Source: Flavobacterium sp. IB48
GTDB taxonomy: Bacteria > Bacteroidota > Bacteroidia > Flavobacteriales > Flavobacteriaceae
NCBI RefSeq assembly: GCF_016405855.1
Contig: NZ_JAEFCA010000001.1
Coordinates: 1,484,372 to 1,548,371, forward strand
DNA: 64,000 nt
Reading direction: 5' to 3'
Shown here: positions 25,644-34,954 of the stretch, in pieces
Layout of the letters: the number at the start of each line of letters is the position of its first letter
Position numbering within the stretch: the first letter of the stretch is position 1
Position numbers and translations under genes: made by a program
The notes under the pieces: model-generated
Told to the model about the DNA's origin: nothing
The model's database searches: none
The model's input: only the letters and a program-made list of their open reading frames with translations

Positions 25644-26234
25644 ATGTTTCTCGAAAATACAGTAAATCACAAAGAACAATTTGGTTGGATTGAAGTTATT
25701 TGTGGATCAATGTTTTCGGGTAAAACCGAAGAGCTGATCCGAAGATTAAAGCGCGCCCAATTTGCCAAACAAAGAGTCGAAATTTTTAAACCCGCTATTG
25801 ATACCCGTTATCATGACGAAATGGTTGTGTCGCACGATGCCAACGAAATTCGTTCTACGCCAGTTCCTGCAGCGGCTAATATCTTGATTTTAGCTCAAGG
25901 CTGTGATGTAATTGGTATTGACGAGGCTCAGTTTTTTGATGACGAAATTATAACGGTTTGCAACGATTTGGCAAATCAAGGAATTCGCGTAATTGTGGCT
26001 GGCTTAGACATGGATTTTAAAGGAAATCCGTTTGGTCCAATGCCTGGACTTATGGCAACTGCCGAGTATGTAACGAAAGTTCATGCTGTTTGTACACGCA
26101 CAGGAAATCTAGCCAATTATAGTTTTAGAAAGACTGCTAATGATAAATTAGTTATGCTTGGAGAAACCGAAGAGTATGAGCCACTTAGCCGTGCAGCGTA
26201 TTTTAATGCTATGAAAAAAAATCAGGAAAAATAA
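25644..26234 (+). CDS. tdk: Thymidine kinase (TK1 type)
   Basis: 196 residues from the ATG at 25644. The open frame reaches 25551, but a promoter element lies there and family proteins begin close to this ATG. P-loop [25 protein letters not shown] (Walker B) and [17 protein letters not shown] are typical, as is the lasso [13 protein letters not shown]. It phosphorylates thymidine in salvage. Of the four cysteines that bind structural zinc in most TK1 enzymes only one remains (VHAVCTRTG). The C-terminal pair is replaced in [11 protein letters not shown]. Confidence 0.93.
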   Translation: MFLENTVNHKEQFGWIEVICGSMFSGKTEELIRRLKRAQFAKQRVEIFKPAIDTRYHDEMVVSHDANEIRSTPVPAAANILILAQGCDVIGIDEAQFFDDEIITVCNDLANQGIRVIVAGLDMDFKGNPFGPMPGLMATAEYVTKVHAVCTRTGNLANYSFRKTANDKLVMLGETEEYEPLSRAAYFNAMKKNQEK

Positions 26235-26278
26235 ATTTAAATTACATTTATAAAAGCCTTTTAATAAAAATGAAAAGT

Positions 26279-26698
26279 ATGAGAAAACAGAATATTTTAT
26301 TATTGATATTGATTGGGATTGCATTAGCTTTTGTAGCTTATTTTCAGTTTTATCTTGCCGAAAATGCAGATGAAGTAAATACTGAAGTGGTAGAATTAGT
26401 GGCAAAATATAATAAAAGCTGTCCGTTAAATATTCAGGAAGGAATGCGACTAGACAGTGTAAGTTTGCCTGAAGGCCGAGTGGTTCAGTATAATTTGACA
26501 TTGTTGAATGTTGTAAAAGAAACTGCCGATATAAATGTAATTCAGGAAGAAATGGAAAAAAGCTTGATTAGTACGGCAAAGGCAAATCCAGGACTTAAAG
26601 TTTTTAGAGAAAACGATTATGATTTGATTTATCACTATAGCGACAAAAAGAAAGCATTTTTGTTTGAGGTTAGAATACAGCCAGATCAATACAAATAA
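26279..26698 (+). CDS. Hypothetical membrane-anchored protein
   Basis: 139 residues from the ATG at 26279 (another ATG at 26270). One N-terminal membrane helix (NILLLILIGIALAFVAYFQF) anchors a domain with a single Cys in VAKYNKSCPLNIQEGMRLDS and strands RVVQYNLTLLNVV and KKAFLFEVRIQP. Family not recognised. Downstream of tdk on the same strand by 44 bp and ended by a palindromic terminator. Confidence 0.65.
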   Translation: MRKQNILLLILIGIALAFVAYFQFYLAENADEVNTEVVELVAKYNKSCPLNIQEGMRLDSVSLPEGRVVQYNLTLLNVVKETADINVIQEEMEKSLISTAKANPGLKVFRENDYDLIYHYSDKKKAFLFEVRIQPDQYK

Positions 26699-26714
26699 TT
26701 TAAAAGCAAAAAAT

Positions 26715-26752
26715 AAACCCGACAGGTCTTTAAAATCTGTCGGGTTTTTTTT
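26715..26752. terminator. Palindromic terminator, CCCGACAGG family
   Basis: AAACCCGACAGGT and ATCTGTCGGGTTT pair, followed by TTTTT. The same palindrome word occurs at 57677-57713. Confidence 0.85.
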
Positions 26753-26763
26753 ATTGTAAAAAA

Positions 26764-28224
26764 TTAAATCTTCTTTCTCATTCTCGCTACCGGAATATCA
26801 AGTTGTTCACGGTATTTAGCAATTGTTCTTCTAGCAATTGGGTAACCTTTTTCTTTTAAGATTTCTGCCAATTGATCATCTGGAAGCGGTTTTCTTTTAT
26901 CTTCTTCTTCAATTGTGTTTTGAAGAATTTTTTTGATTTCAAGAGTTGAGACATCTTCTCCTTGATCATTTTTCATCGCTTCAGAGAAGAATTCTTTAAT
27001 TAGTTTTGTTCCATACGGTGTCTCGACATATTTACTGTTGGCAACACGTGAAATCGTCGAAATGTCTAAACCAACCATATCAGCAATATCTTTTAAGATC
27101 ATTGGTTTTAGTTTGGTTTCGTCACCGTCTAAGAAATATTCTTCTTGATAATGCATAATGGCATTCATTGTTACAAAAAGAGTTTCTTGACGCTGTCTGA
27201 TCGCATCGATAAACCATTTAGCAGAATCCAGTTTTTGTTTGATAAACTGAACGGCATCTTTCTGAGCAGTCGATTTATCACGAGATTCTTTGTATGTCTG
27301 CATCATTTCTTGATAATCTTTAGAAACGTGCAGAGATGGAGCATTACGGCCGTTTAAAGTCAGTTCTAACTCGCCATCTATAATTCTAATGGCAAAGTCT
27401 GGAACAATGTTTTCTGTTACTTTATTGTTTCCGGCAAAAGAACCACCCGGTTTTGGGTTTAATCTTTCAATTTCGTGAATTGCTTTTTTAAGCTGTTCGT
27501 TAGAAACACTGTACTTCTGCAAAAGCTTGTCGTAATGTTTCTTCGTGAAAGCATCAAACTGATTTTCGATAATGTCGATTGCTAAATCAACATATTCTGT
27601 TGGGGTTTTATGTTTTAATTGAAGAAGCAAACACTCCTGTAAATCACGTGCACCAACTCCAGAAGGTTCAAGCTCATGAATTACGGTCAACATTTTTTCA
27701 ACCATTGCTTCATCAGTGTAAATTCCCTGAGTAAAAGCCATGTCGTCTACAATATCCGGAATGCTTCTGCGGATGTAACCCATATCATCGATACTTCCAA
27801 CAAGGAATTCAGCGATTTCGCGCTCTTCATCATTCAAAATAAAAGTATTCAGCTGATCGATTAAATCCTGATGAAAACTTATTGGAGCCACAAAAGGTGT
27901 TTCGCGCTCTTCATCGTCACTATAATTATTTACCTGAGTTTTATAATCAGGTGTATCGTCGTCGCTTAAGTATTCGTCAATATTAATGTCGTCTGCTTCG
28001 ATTCTGTCAGATTCTGCATCATCATAATCGTCGTAGTCTTCATTAGCGTATTCATCAGCTTCGTAATCGTCTTCTTTTCCAGCTTCAAGCGCTGGATTTT
28101 CGTTCATTTCTTCTAATAAACGCTGTTCAAAAGCTTGCGTAGGCAATTGAATTAACTTCATCAGCTGTATTTGCTGTGGAGATAATTTTTGGGATAATTT
28201 TAAATTTAAAAATTGCTTTAGCAT
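26764..28224 (-). CDS. rpoN: RNA polymerase sigma-54 factor
   Basis: 486 residues. Region I starts MLKQFLNLKLSQKLSPQQIQ, followed by a long acidic region II (YEADEYANEDYDDYDDAESD). The core-binding region is next, then the DNA-binding segment KDIADMVGLDISTISRVAN and the C-terminal RpoN box ARRTIAKYRE. It directs polymerase to -24/-12 promoters that need an AAA+ activator such as the one at the window start. Monocistronic; upstream lies a heptameric repeat array. Confidence 0.96.
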   Translation of the reverse strand: MLKQFLNLKLSQKLSPQQIQLMKLIQLPTQAFEQRLLEEMNENPALEAGKEDDYEADEYANEDYDDYDDAESDRIEADDINIDEYLSDDDTPDYKTQVNNYSDDEERETPFVAPISFHQDLIDQLNTFILNDEEREIAEFLVGSIDDMGYIRRSIPDIVDDMAFTQGIYTDEAMVEKMLTVIHELEPSGVGARDLQECLLLQLKHKTPTEYVDLAIDIIENQFDAFTKKHYDKLLQKYSVSNEQLKKAIHEIERLNPKPGGSFAGNNKVTENIVPDFAIRIIDGELELTLNGRNAPSLHVSKDYQEMMQTYKESRDKSTAQKDAVQFIKQKLDSAKWFIDAIRQRQETLFVTMNAIMHYQEEYFLDGDETKLKPMILKDIADMVGLDISTISRVANSKYVETPYGTKLIKEFFSEAMKNDQGEDVSTLEIKKILQNTIEEEDKRKPLPDDQLAEILKEKGYPIARRTIAKYREQLDIPVARMRKKI

Positions 28225-28240
28225 TTGATTTTGTTAAAAG

Positions 28241-28302
28241 TTTCAAGTTTCAAGTTTCAGGTTGAAGAACGTGCTGCAACTTGAAACTTGAAACCTGAAA
28301 CA
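28241..28302. repeat. Heptameric inverted array TTTCAAG / CTTGAAA
   Basis: TTTCAAG, TTTCAAG, TTTCAGG on the left and ACTTGAA, ACTTGAA, ACCTGAA on the right, each at a 7-bp period, fold into one hairpin. It lies between rpoN and asnS. Confidence 0.7.
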
Positions 28303-28323
28303 AATTTTATTATATTTTAAAAC

Positions 28324-28360
28324 CTTAGAATCTTAGTACCTCAGTAGCTTAGAACCTCAG
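28324..28360. repeat. Octameric array CTTAGNNN after asnS
   Basis: CTTAGAAT, CTTAGTAC, CTCAGTAG, CTTAGAAC, CTCAG at an exact 8-bp period, directly after the asnS stop codon. The same unit lies before leuS at 48182. Confidence 0.7.
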
Positions 28361-28361
28361 A

Positions 28362-29807
28362 TTAAAATTCTGCACTTCCAGGAGTTCTTGGGAAAGGAAT
28401 TACGTCTCTAATATTTGTCATTCCAGTTACAAACAATACCAAACGCTCAAATCCTAAACCGAAACCTGCGTGAGTTGCTGATCCAAATCTTCTGGTGTCT
28501 AAATACCAGTATAATTCTTCTTTGTCAATTCCTAGTTTTTCCATTTTCTCAACCAAAACATCGTAACGTTCTTCTCTTTCAGAACCACCAACGATTTCTC
28601 CAATTCCAGGGAAAAGGATATCCATTGCACGAACTGTTTCTCTTCCTGGTTCTGTGTTGTCGTTCAAACGCATGTAAAACGCTTTAATGTTTGCTGGGTA
28701 ATCGTATAAAATTACCGGACATTTAAAGTGTTTTTCAACCAAGAAACGTTCGTGTTCTGACTGTAAATCAGCTCCCCATTCGTTGATTAAATATTGGAAT
28801 TTCTTCTTTTTATTTGGAGTTGAATCTCTTAAAATGTCAATTGCTTCTGTATAAGAAACACGTTTGAAGTTGTTTTCCAATACGAAGTTTAATTTCTCTA
28901 ACAAAGCCATTTCGCTTCTTTCAGCCTGTGGTTTTGATTTTTCTTCTTCTAAAAGTCTTCCTTCTAAGAATGCTAAATCGTCTTTACAGTTGTCTAAAGC
29001 ATATTTGATTACGTACTGAATAAAATCTTCAGCCAAATCCATGTTGTCATCCAAATCGTTAAAAGCAACCTCTGGCTCAATCATCCAGAATTCTGCTAAG
29101 TGACGAGAAGTGTTTGAGTTTTCAGCTCTAAACGTTGGTCCAAATGTATAAATCTGACCCAAAGCCATAGCGAAAGTTTCACCTTCTAATTGTCCAGAAA
29201 CAGTCAAGTTGGTATGTTTTCCAAAGAAATCTTTTTTGAAATCAATGTTTCCTTCTTCATTTTTTGGAAGATTATCCAATGGTAAAGAAGTAACTTGGAA
29301 CATTTCTCCAGCACCTTCAGCGTCAGCTCCAGTAATAATTGGCGTGTTTACATATACGAAACCTTTTTGTTGGAAATAGCTGTGAACCGCATAAGATAAA
29401 ACCGAACGCACACGCATAATCGCACCAAAAGCATTTGTACGTACACGCAAGTGAGCGTTTTCACGTAAAAATTCTAAAGAGTGTTTTTTAGGCTGCATTG
29501 GGAATTTCTCTGCATCAGAATCTCCAAGGATTTCAAGTTTGTTCACCTGAATTTCGTATTTCTGACCTGCACCTTTACTTTCAACCAAAGTTCCAATTAC
29601 AGAAACTGCTGCTCCAGTTGTGATTCTTTTTAAAGTTTCTTCTGGTGTATTTTCAAAATCAACAACACATTGAATATTATTAATGGTAGAACCGTCATTT
29701 AAAGCGATAAACTGATTATTTCTAAAAGTTCTCACCCATCCTTTTGCATTCACTTCCTGTAACGTCGTCGTACTGTTTAATAAGTCTCTAACTTTTGTGT
29801 GTTTCAT
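28362..29807 (-). CDS. asnS: Asparaginyl-tRNA synthetase
   Basis: 481 residues, class II synthetase. An N-terminal OB-fold ([19 protein letters not shown]) binds the anticodon. Catalytic motifs are [20 protein letters not shown] (motif 2 region) and the C-terminal [20 protein letters not shown] (motif 3). It ends PRTPGSAEF as in typical AsnRS. It charges tRNA-Asn in the cytosol. A probable -7 element TATATTTG lies at 29853-29860. Confidence 0.96.
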   Translation of the reverse strand: MKHTKVRDLLNSTTTLQEVNAKGWVRTFRNNQFIALNDGSTINNIQCVVDFENTPEETLKRITTGAAVSVIGTLVESKGAGQKYEIQVNKLEILGDSDAEKFPMQPKKHSLEFLRENAHLRVRTNAFGAIMRVRSVLSYAVHSYFQQKGFVYVNTPIITGADAEGAGEMFQVTSLPLDNLPKNEEGNIDFKKDFFGKHTNLTVSGQLEGETFAMALGQIYTFGPTFRAENSNTSRHLAEFWMIEPEVAFNDLDDNMDLAEDFIQYVIKYALDNCKDDLAFLEGRLLEEEKSKPQAERSEMALLEKLNFVLENNFKRVSYTEAIDILRDSTPNKKKKFQYLINEWGADLQSEHERFLVEKHFKCPVILYDYPANIKAFYMRLNDNTEPGRETVRAMDILFPGIGEIVGGSEREERYDVLVEKMEKLGIDKEELYWYLDTRRFGSATHAGFGLGFERLVLFVTGMTNIRDVIPFPRTPGSAEF

Positions 29808-29852
29808 TTTTATATATAATTGATATTAAATAATATTCGTTTTGAACAACTG

Positions 29853-29860
29853 CAAATATA
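29853..29860 (-). promoter_or_regulatory. Probable -7 element for asnS
   Basis: TATATTTG on the minus strand, 45 bp upstream of the asnS ATG, matches TAnnTTTG. Confidence 0.5.
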
Positions 29861-29907
29861 ATCGATAATAATTAATTTTTGAAGCTGTTTCCCGCTCTTC
29901 GCTATAT

Positions 29908-29937
29908 CTTTCTATTTTTGGCAGCAAAAATAGAAAG
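29908..29937. repeat. Perfect 13-bp inverted repeat with GCAG loop
   Basis: CTTTCTATTTTTG and CAAAAATAGAAAG are exact complements around GCAG. Flanking words TTCCCGCTCTTCGC and CTTCGATCGAGG suggest part of a longer dispersed repeat. Confidence 0.65.
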
Positions 29938-29995
29938 GATGCCACTTCGATCGAGGCTAGGGTATTTGGTTTCAAAAGAAGAAATTTCTCTTGTT

Positions 29996-30098
29996 TTGTC
30001 ATTTCGATGAAGGAGAAATCTTCGTAAGAAACTCGACAAAGTTATGAATTACTGAGCGGAGCTACTTGCGGAGATTTCTCCTTCGTCGAAATGACAAA
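29996..30098. repeat. Full-length REP-like element
   Basis: Arms TTGTCATTTCGATGAAGGAG and CTCCTTCGTCGAAATGACAA enclose a core with AACTCGACAAAG and GCGGAGCT. The same core and arm logic are found at 51217-51322. Confidence 0.75.
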
Positions 30099-30112
30099 CT
30101 TTGTTGAAAATT

Positions 30113-30277
30113 TTATTTCAAAAAGTCATATAATCTAAATGCAAATAGAAAAACACCTGCAATTATAAAAAACAACCAATATTTTTTTTGAGGTTTAAAA
30201 TCTTCTCTATTTGTAGATTTTAGAATTATTCCAAAGCCTATTATAATCAGAGGTACAAATAATCGTACTATTTCCAT
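30113..30277 (-). CDS. Small two-helix membrane protein, 54 residues
   Basis: Found by reading. The minus-strand frame starts MEIVRLFVPLIIIGFGIILK, continues with a charged loop STNREDFKPQKKYW and a second helix LFFIIAGVFLFAFRLY, and ends DFLK. Both helices and the positive-inside loop are well formed. It starts 24 bp after the MMPL transporter gene, so it is probably cotranscribed and may be a small accessory subunit (inference). Confidence 0.65.
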   Translation of the reverse strand: MEIVRLFVPLIIIGFGIILKSTNREDFKPQKKYWLFFIIAGVFLFAFRLYDFLK

Positions 30278-30301
30278 ATTAAGTTTTCTTGGAAAGAAAA
30301 A

Positions 30302-32668
30302 TTATTTCTCTAAATTCTCCAATTCTTCTTTCTTCGTTTTCTTCTTTTCGAAAGTCAAAACCAACGATGGTAAAACAACCAAGTTAGCAAACATCGCAAA
30401 AACCAAAGTACAAGAAATTAATCCTCCTAAAGCAATTGTTCCGCTGAAGCTTGATAAAGTAAAAGTGGCAAAACCTAAGATCAAAACGATAGAAGTGTAG
30501 AATGTACTTACTCCAGTTTCTCTTAAAGCGCTGAAAACAGATTTCTTTACTTTTCCTTTATTTTGAGTCAATTCATCTTTGTATTTCGCCATAAACTGAA
30601 TGGCATTATCAACCGAGATTCCGAAAGCGATACTGAATACCAAAATCGTTGAAGGTTTTAGCGGAATGCCAAAATAACCCATTAATCCAGAAGTGATGCA
30701 AAGCGGTAAAATATTCGTAATCAAAGAAGCTGCTACCATTTTGAACGAACGGAATAAATACAGCATTAAAATTGCAATAGTTAAAATCGCAAACAATAAT
30801 GACTCAATTAAGTTATGCGCCAAATAAGTTGTTCCTTTCTGGAAAACCAATGCTTTTCCTGTAATCGTAACTTCGTAGCGGTCTTTTGGGAAAATTTCGT
30901 CAATTTTTTTACGCAATTTTCCTTCTACTTTTGCCATTTCATCTGTTCCGATATCTTTCATGAAAGTCGTGATTCTAGCATATTGTCCAGTCGAATCAAC
31001 GTAAGCTTTCATTAAATTTTCTTTGCTGTTTTTCGTCGCATTTTTAGCATAACTTAAAATAAAAGTCTGTTCTTGCGAAGTCGGTAATTGGTAATATTCT
31101 GGGTTTCCGTTATAGAAAGCCTGTTTAGAATATTTTACCAAGTTTACTATAGAAACTGGTTTTGCTAATTCTGGAATTTCAGAAATCGTATTCTGCAATT
31201 CATCCATTTTGCGAATAGTTGAAGCTTTCATAACACCTTTTTTCTTTTTGGTATCCACCATAATTTCAAGAGGCATTACTCCGTTAAATTCCTTTTCGTA
31301 AAATAAAATATCTTTAAAGAAAGAAGCACTTTTCGGCATTTCGCCAATCAAACTTCCCGAAACTTTCATTTGTCTGACTCCATTCAAACTCACAACAAAT
31401 AGAACCGCATAAATACAGTATACAATTGTCTTTTTGCCTTTAACAATAGTTGTAACTGTATTTAAAAGTGTCGAAATGTAAGTTTTGTCTAAGTGATATA
31501 AATGTTTCTCTTTTGGCAAAGGCATAAAACTGTAAATAATTGGCACTATGAAAAGTGTCAAAGTATAAACAGAAAGCACATTGATAGAAGTTACCAATCC
31601 GAATTCAAAAAGAAGTTCGTTTCCTGTAATCATCAAAGTTGCAAAACCAATTGCAGCCGTTAAATTGGTCATAAAAGTCGAATGTCCAATTTTTGAAATA
31701 ACGCGTTGCAATGCTTTTGCTTGATTGTTATGCAGTTTAATTTCTTGCTGGTATTTATTAATCAAGAATATACAGTTTGTAATTCCGATTACAATAATTA
31801 GCGGCGGAATTATAGCTGTTAAAATCGTGATTTTATATCCGAATAATCCAAGCGTTCCAAAAGACCAAGTTACACCAACAATCAAAATACAGATTGAAAT
31901 AAACGTAGCTCTAAACGAACGGAAGAAGAAAAAGAAAATCAGAGAAACGGTCAATAAAGACGCTCCAATGAAAAGTCCGATTTCGCCTTTCATATTGTCC
32001 GCATTGATCGTTCTGATGTACGGCATTCCCGAAACTTTCAAATCAATTCCGGTTGTTTTTTCGAATTTATTGATTTTTGGAACTAGATTTTCTAGGATAA
32101 ACGTTTTTCTGTTAGCAGTATTGACCAAATTTTTATTGATGTAAACCGCAGAGCGAATACTTCCGCTTTCTTTATTGAACAAAAGACCTTCATAGAAAGG
32201 TAAATTATTGAATAATTCATGCTGAATGCCTTTTAAATAAGTAGGATCAAGAACTTTGCTTTGATCAATAAAAGGCGCTAAAACAAATTTTTCGTTAACA
32301 GTATCTTTTTCAAGCTTTTTCAAATCGTTTAAAGAAACTACTAAATCAACTTCTTTAGATTTTTTCAAACCTGTCATCAATTCATTCCATGCGGCGTAGT
32401 TTTTTGGAGTAAAGAATTTAGGATCTTTAAAACCAATAACGATAAGATTTCCCTCCTCACCAAACTTATCAAGGAATTTTTGATAATCTTTATTTGCAAT
32501 ATGATCTTTTGGAAGCAAGTTAGCTTCTGTATAAGTCATAGCAAGATTCTTCCACTGATAACCAAAGAAAAGAGTCAAAGCAGAAAGTATAACTAGAATC
32601 GTAATTCTGTTTTTAAGTATGATTCGGGCTAATTTTTCCCAAAATCCAACTTGAATAGTGTTTTTCAT
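30302..32668 (-). CDS. RND-superfamily (MMPL-type) transporter
   Basis: 788 residues from the ATG at 32668. An upstream TTG at 32692 overlaps a -7 promoter element and is rejected. It has two repeats of one helix, a large extracytoplasmic loop and five helices, as in MMPL/hydrophobe exporters. The permease segment GISVDNAIQFMAKY in the second half carries the Asp used in proton relay, while the first half has the divergent GITNCIFLINKY. No membrane-fusion or outer-membrane partner is adjacent. Cargo (lipid or hydrophobic compound) is inferred only from family. Confidence 0.88.
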   Translation of the reverse strand: MKNTIQVGFWEKLARIILKNRITILVILSALTLFFGYQWKNLAMTYTEANLLPKDHIANKDYQKFLDKFGEEGNLIVIGFKDPKFFTPKNYAAWNELMTGLKKSKEVDLVVSLNDLKKLEKDTVNEKFVLAPFIDQSKVLDPTYLKGIQHELFNNLPFYEGLLFNKESGSIRSAVYINKNLVNTANRKTFILENLVPKINKFEKTTGIDLKVSGMPYIRTINADNMKGEIGLFIGASLLTVSLIFFFFFRSFRATFISICILIVGVTWSFGTLGLFGYKITILTAIIPPLIIVIGITNCIFLINKYQQEIKLHNNQAKALQRVISKIGHSTFMTNLTAAIGFATLMITGNELLFEFGLVTSINVLSVYTLTLFIVPIIYSFMPLPKEKHLYHLDKTYISTLLNTVTTIVKGKKTIVYCIYAVLFVVSLNGVRQMKVSGSLIGEMPKSASFFKDILFYEKEFNGVMPLEIMVDTKKKKGVMKASTIRKMDELQNTISEIPELAKPVSIVNLVKYSKQAFYNGNPEYYQLPTSQEQTFILSYAKNATKNSKENLMKAYVDSTGQYARITTFMKDIGTDEMAKVEGKLRKKIDEIFPKDRYEVTITGKALVFQKGTTYLAHNLIESLLFAILTIAILMLYLFRSFKMVAASLITNILPLCITSGLMGYFGIPLKPSTILVFSIAFGISVDNAIQFMAKYKDELTQNKGKVKKSVFSALRETGVSTFYTSIVLILGFATFTLSSFSGTIALGGLISCTLVFAMFANLVVLPSLVLTFEKKKTKKEELENLEK

Positions 32669-32689
32669 AACATCTTTAAAAAATGGATG

Positions 32690-32697
32690 CAAATGTA
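32690..32697 (-). promoter_or_regulatory. -7 element of the MMPL transporter gene
   Basis: TACATTTG on the minus strand is an exact TAnnTTTG match, 21 bp upstream of the ATG at 32668. It covers the alternative TTG start. Confidence 0.55.
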
Positions 32698-32942
32698 GTG
32701 AAAAGTGCTCGAAATCATAAATATTCCGTTCTATTTTACTTTATGTTAACACAAAATATATCATCTTTAAAATGGGACAATTTGCTTGCTTTTTGTCGAT
32801 TAGTCGTTAGCTTTTCTCATATTTGCAATTAATTTCGAATAATAGCGGAATAAATTTGAATCTTTATTTTTTGCAAATTCTCATGCAGATTTGACAGATT
32901 ACAGCAGATTAGATTTTCTATTTTCCTTAAAACTCAGTACAA

Positions 32943-33389
32943 ATGGATTCAAAACAGATTAAATTTCTAACCATTGCCATAAGTTTACTTTTACTTTTTG
33001 TTTCATTAACACAAGATGCAATTGTTGTAAATTATAGTGGAGAAGTAAGAAACGATTCGGCTTTAGGATATTTCTTGATTGGTGCAATAGCTTTTTTGGG
33101 TGGCGGATTGTTTGAAGAAATTATTTGGTTGGCCAATCCATTATGTCTTTTGGCTATTATATATTTCCTGAAAAATAATGAAAAAGCAGTTCTTTTGAGT
33201 TTAATTGCGTCTGGATTAGCTATTTCTTTTGCTTTTTGGAGTGAAATTTTAGGAGCTGAAAGTGGTGCAATGGCCAAGATTGTTTCATTTGGATTAGGAT
33301 ATTATTTGTGGGCATCCAGTATTTTGGTGCTAACAACCGGAATTTTGCTTAATTATAAAATGTCATTAAAAGAAAGTTTACAATCTTAA
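32943..33389 (+). CDS. Hypothetical four-helix membrane protein upstream of a LytS kinase
   Basis: 148 residues with four hydrophobic helices (about residues 8-28, 43-78, 83-102 and 115-138). Charged residues are few, and a Glu-rich turn FEEIIWLANP lies in helix two. No family recognised. The stop is 4 bp before the kinase start, so it probably belongs to the same operon and could act as the sensor or a target of this system (inference). Confidence 0.65.
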   Translation: MDSKQIKFLTIAISLLLLFVSLTQDAIVVNYSGEVRNDSALGYFLIGAIAFLGGGLFEEIIWLANPLCLLAIIYFLKNNEKAVLLSLIASGLAISFAFWSEILGAESGAMAKIVSFGLGYYLWASSILVLTTGILLNYKMSLKESLQS

Positions 33390-33393
33390 AAAC

Positions 33394-34155
33394 ATGCAAA
33401 ATAATAATACCATAACGTTTATTTTTCTAGCAATTCTTTTGCTTTTAATTGTTATCATTTGTTTTATGATTTATCAATTAATGCAAACCAAAAAAGCAAA
33501 AGACGATGCCGAAAAAAGCTTTTATGCTTTAGAATCTAAAGTAAACGATTTGCAATTAGAAAATTTAGAATCGAAACTAAATCCGCATTTATTTAAGAAC
33601 ATTCTAAACTCTATTCAGTCTCATGCTTACCAGACTTATTTTGCTTTGGATAAATTGGCCAATGTTTTGGATTATATTCTTTACGAAAGCAAAAAAAAGT
33701 TTGTAACTGCAAAAGAAGAAATTGATTTTGCATTGAATTTGATCGAAATCAATAAAATCAAAATCAGTCCTCTTTTTGAGCTGAAAGTCAAAACTAATAT
33801 TAATCAAGAAGACAAATTGTACGATCAGCCTTTACTGGCGCCTTTAATTTCTATTGATTTAATTGAAAATGCTTTCAAACATGCAGATTTACAAAGTGCA
33901 GATGCTTTTATTTCGGTAGTTTTTGAGTTTAAAAACAATGCTTTTTTTATGACGGTTTCAAACAAAATCTCAGATAAAAAAGTGCTGAAAAAAGAACGCA
34001 GCGGTATTGGTCACGCAACACTTGAACACCGTCTTCGCATTATTTATAAGAATAATTTCAAACTCGATAGGTTTATAGAAAACGATGTTTATATTGCCCA
34101 TCTAAAAATTGATTTGCTTGAATACAAAACTGAAATGCTTGCTTCTGGACGATGA
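33394..34155 (+). CDS. LytS-family sensor histidine kinase
   Basis: 253 residues. One N-terminal membrane helix (FIFLAILLLLIVIICFMIYQ), a short coiled region, then the His_kinase domain with KLNPHLFKNILNSIQSHAY (phospho-accepting His) and an ATPase domain with IDLIENAFKHA and SGIGHATLEHRL. No periplasmic sensor is present, so sensing must be through the membrane or a partner. The 3' end overlaps the response regulator gene. Confidence 0.9.
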   Translation: MQNNNTITFIFLAILLLLIVIICFMIYQLMQTKKAKDDAEKSFYALESKVNDLQLENLESKLNPHLFKNILNSIQSHAYQTYFALDKLANVLDYILYESKKKFVTAKEEIDFALNLIEINKIKISPLFELKVKTNINQEDKLYDQPLLAPLISIDLIENAFKHADLQSADAFISVVFEFKNNAFFMTVSNKISDKKVLKKERSGIGHATLEHRLRIIYKNNFKLDRFIENDVYIAHLKIDLLEYKTEMLASGR

Positions 34156-34837
34156 ACTTCCAGGGTTAACTTACCTAAAAATGCTTTGCGAACAGATTCC
34201 TGAATTGGAAATCGTAAAAACATGTAATGATCCCGAGAAATTGCTGTCTGATTTTTCGAACCTTGATTTTGATTTGCTGATTTCGGATATTGAAATGCCC
34301 GGAATTGACGGATTGCATTTGGCCGAAAAATTGCAGGACAAATTGGTGATTTTCTGTACGGCGTATAAAGAATATGCAGCCGAAGCATTTAATATCGATG
34401 CTGTAGATTATATTACAAAACCTGTGAAATTGGAGCGTTTGCAAAAGGCAATTGCAAAAGCGTTGGAGCGTTTTGAAAAATCAAATTCAGATAAAAAATT
34501 CATTCAGCTGAATACTGATAAAGGAAAAACGTTGCTGTATTTTAATAAAATCCAATATGTGAAAACTGCCGCGAGCGATAGTCGAGACAAAACGGTTTTG
34601 CTTGCTGATGGAAGTTTTTTGAATTTGAAAAATGTAAAATTCGATACGCTTTTAAACGAATTGCCTGATGCTGATTTCTGCCGAATCAATAAAAAAGAAA
34701 TCGTAGCGGTAAAAGCAATAAAGTTCTTTAATCATAACGAAATTGTACTGCACCATTTAGAAGAAAATAATAAGAACATTACGCTAATCTTAAGCGAAAC
34801 TTATCGAGCTGACTTTTTAAAGAAAGTAAAACTATAA
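34130..34837 (+). CDS. LytTR-family response regulator, probable CTG start
   Basis: About 235 residues. The receiver starts KCLLLDDELPGLTYLKML, with phospho-acceptor LLISDIEMPGIDGL and Lys in DYITKPVKL. The C-terminal LytTR DNA-binding domain has YFNKIQYVKTAASDSRDKT and CRINKKEIVAVKAIKFFN. No ATG precedes the receiver in this frame. CTG at 34130 gives the length usual for the family, with TTG at 34118 or 34109 as alternatives. The start lies inside the kinase gene (26 bp overlap), implying coupled translation. Confidence 0.88.
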   Translation: MKCLLLDDELPGLTYLKMLCEQIPELEIVKTCNDPEKLLSDFSNLDFDLLISDIEMPGIDGLHLAEKLQDKLVIFCTAYKEYAAEAFNIDAVDYITKPVKLERLQKAIAKALERFEKSNSDKKFIQLNTDKGKTLLYFNKIQYVKTAASDSRDKTVLLADGSFLNLKNVKFDTLLNELPDADFCRINKKEIVAVKAIKFFNHNEIVLHHLEENNKNITLILSETYRADFLKKVKL

Positions 34838-34954
34838 AACTTATTACAATTTTTTCCCGACTTGTTACATGCGATCGAAATTAACAAGTGAATTGCTTTT
34901 TCACTAAATTCACAGTACGGATATTTGCGTTAATTAAATCTAAAGAACGAGTTT

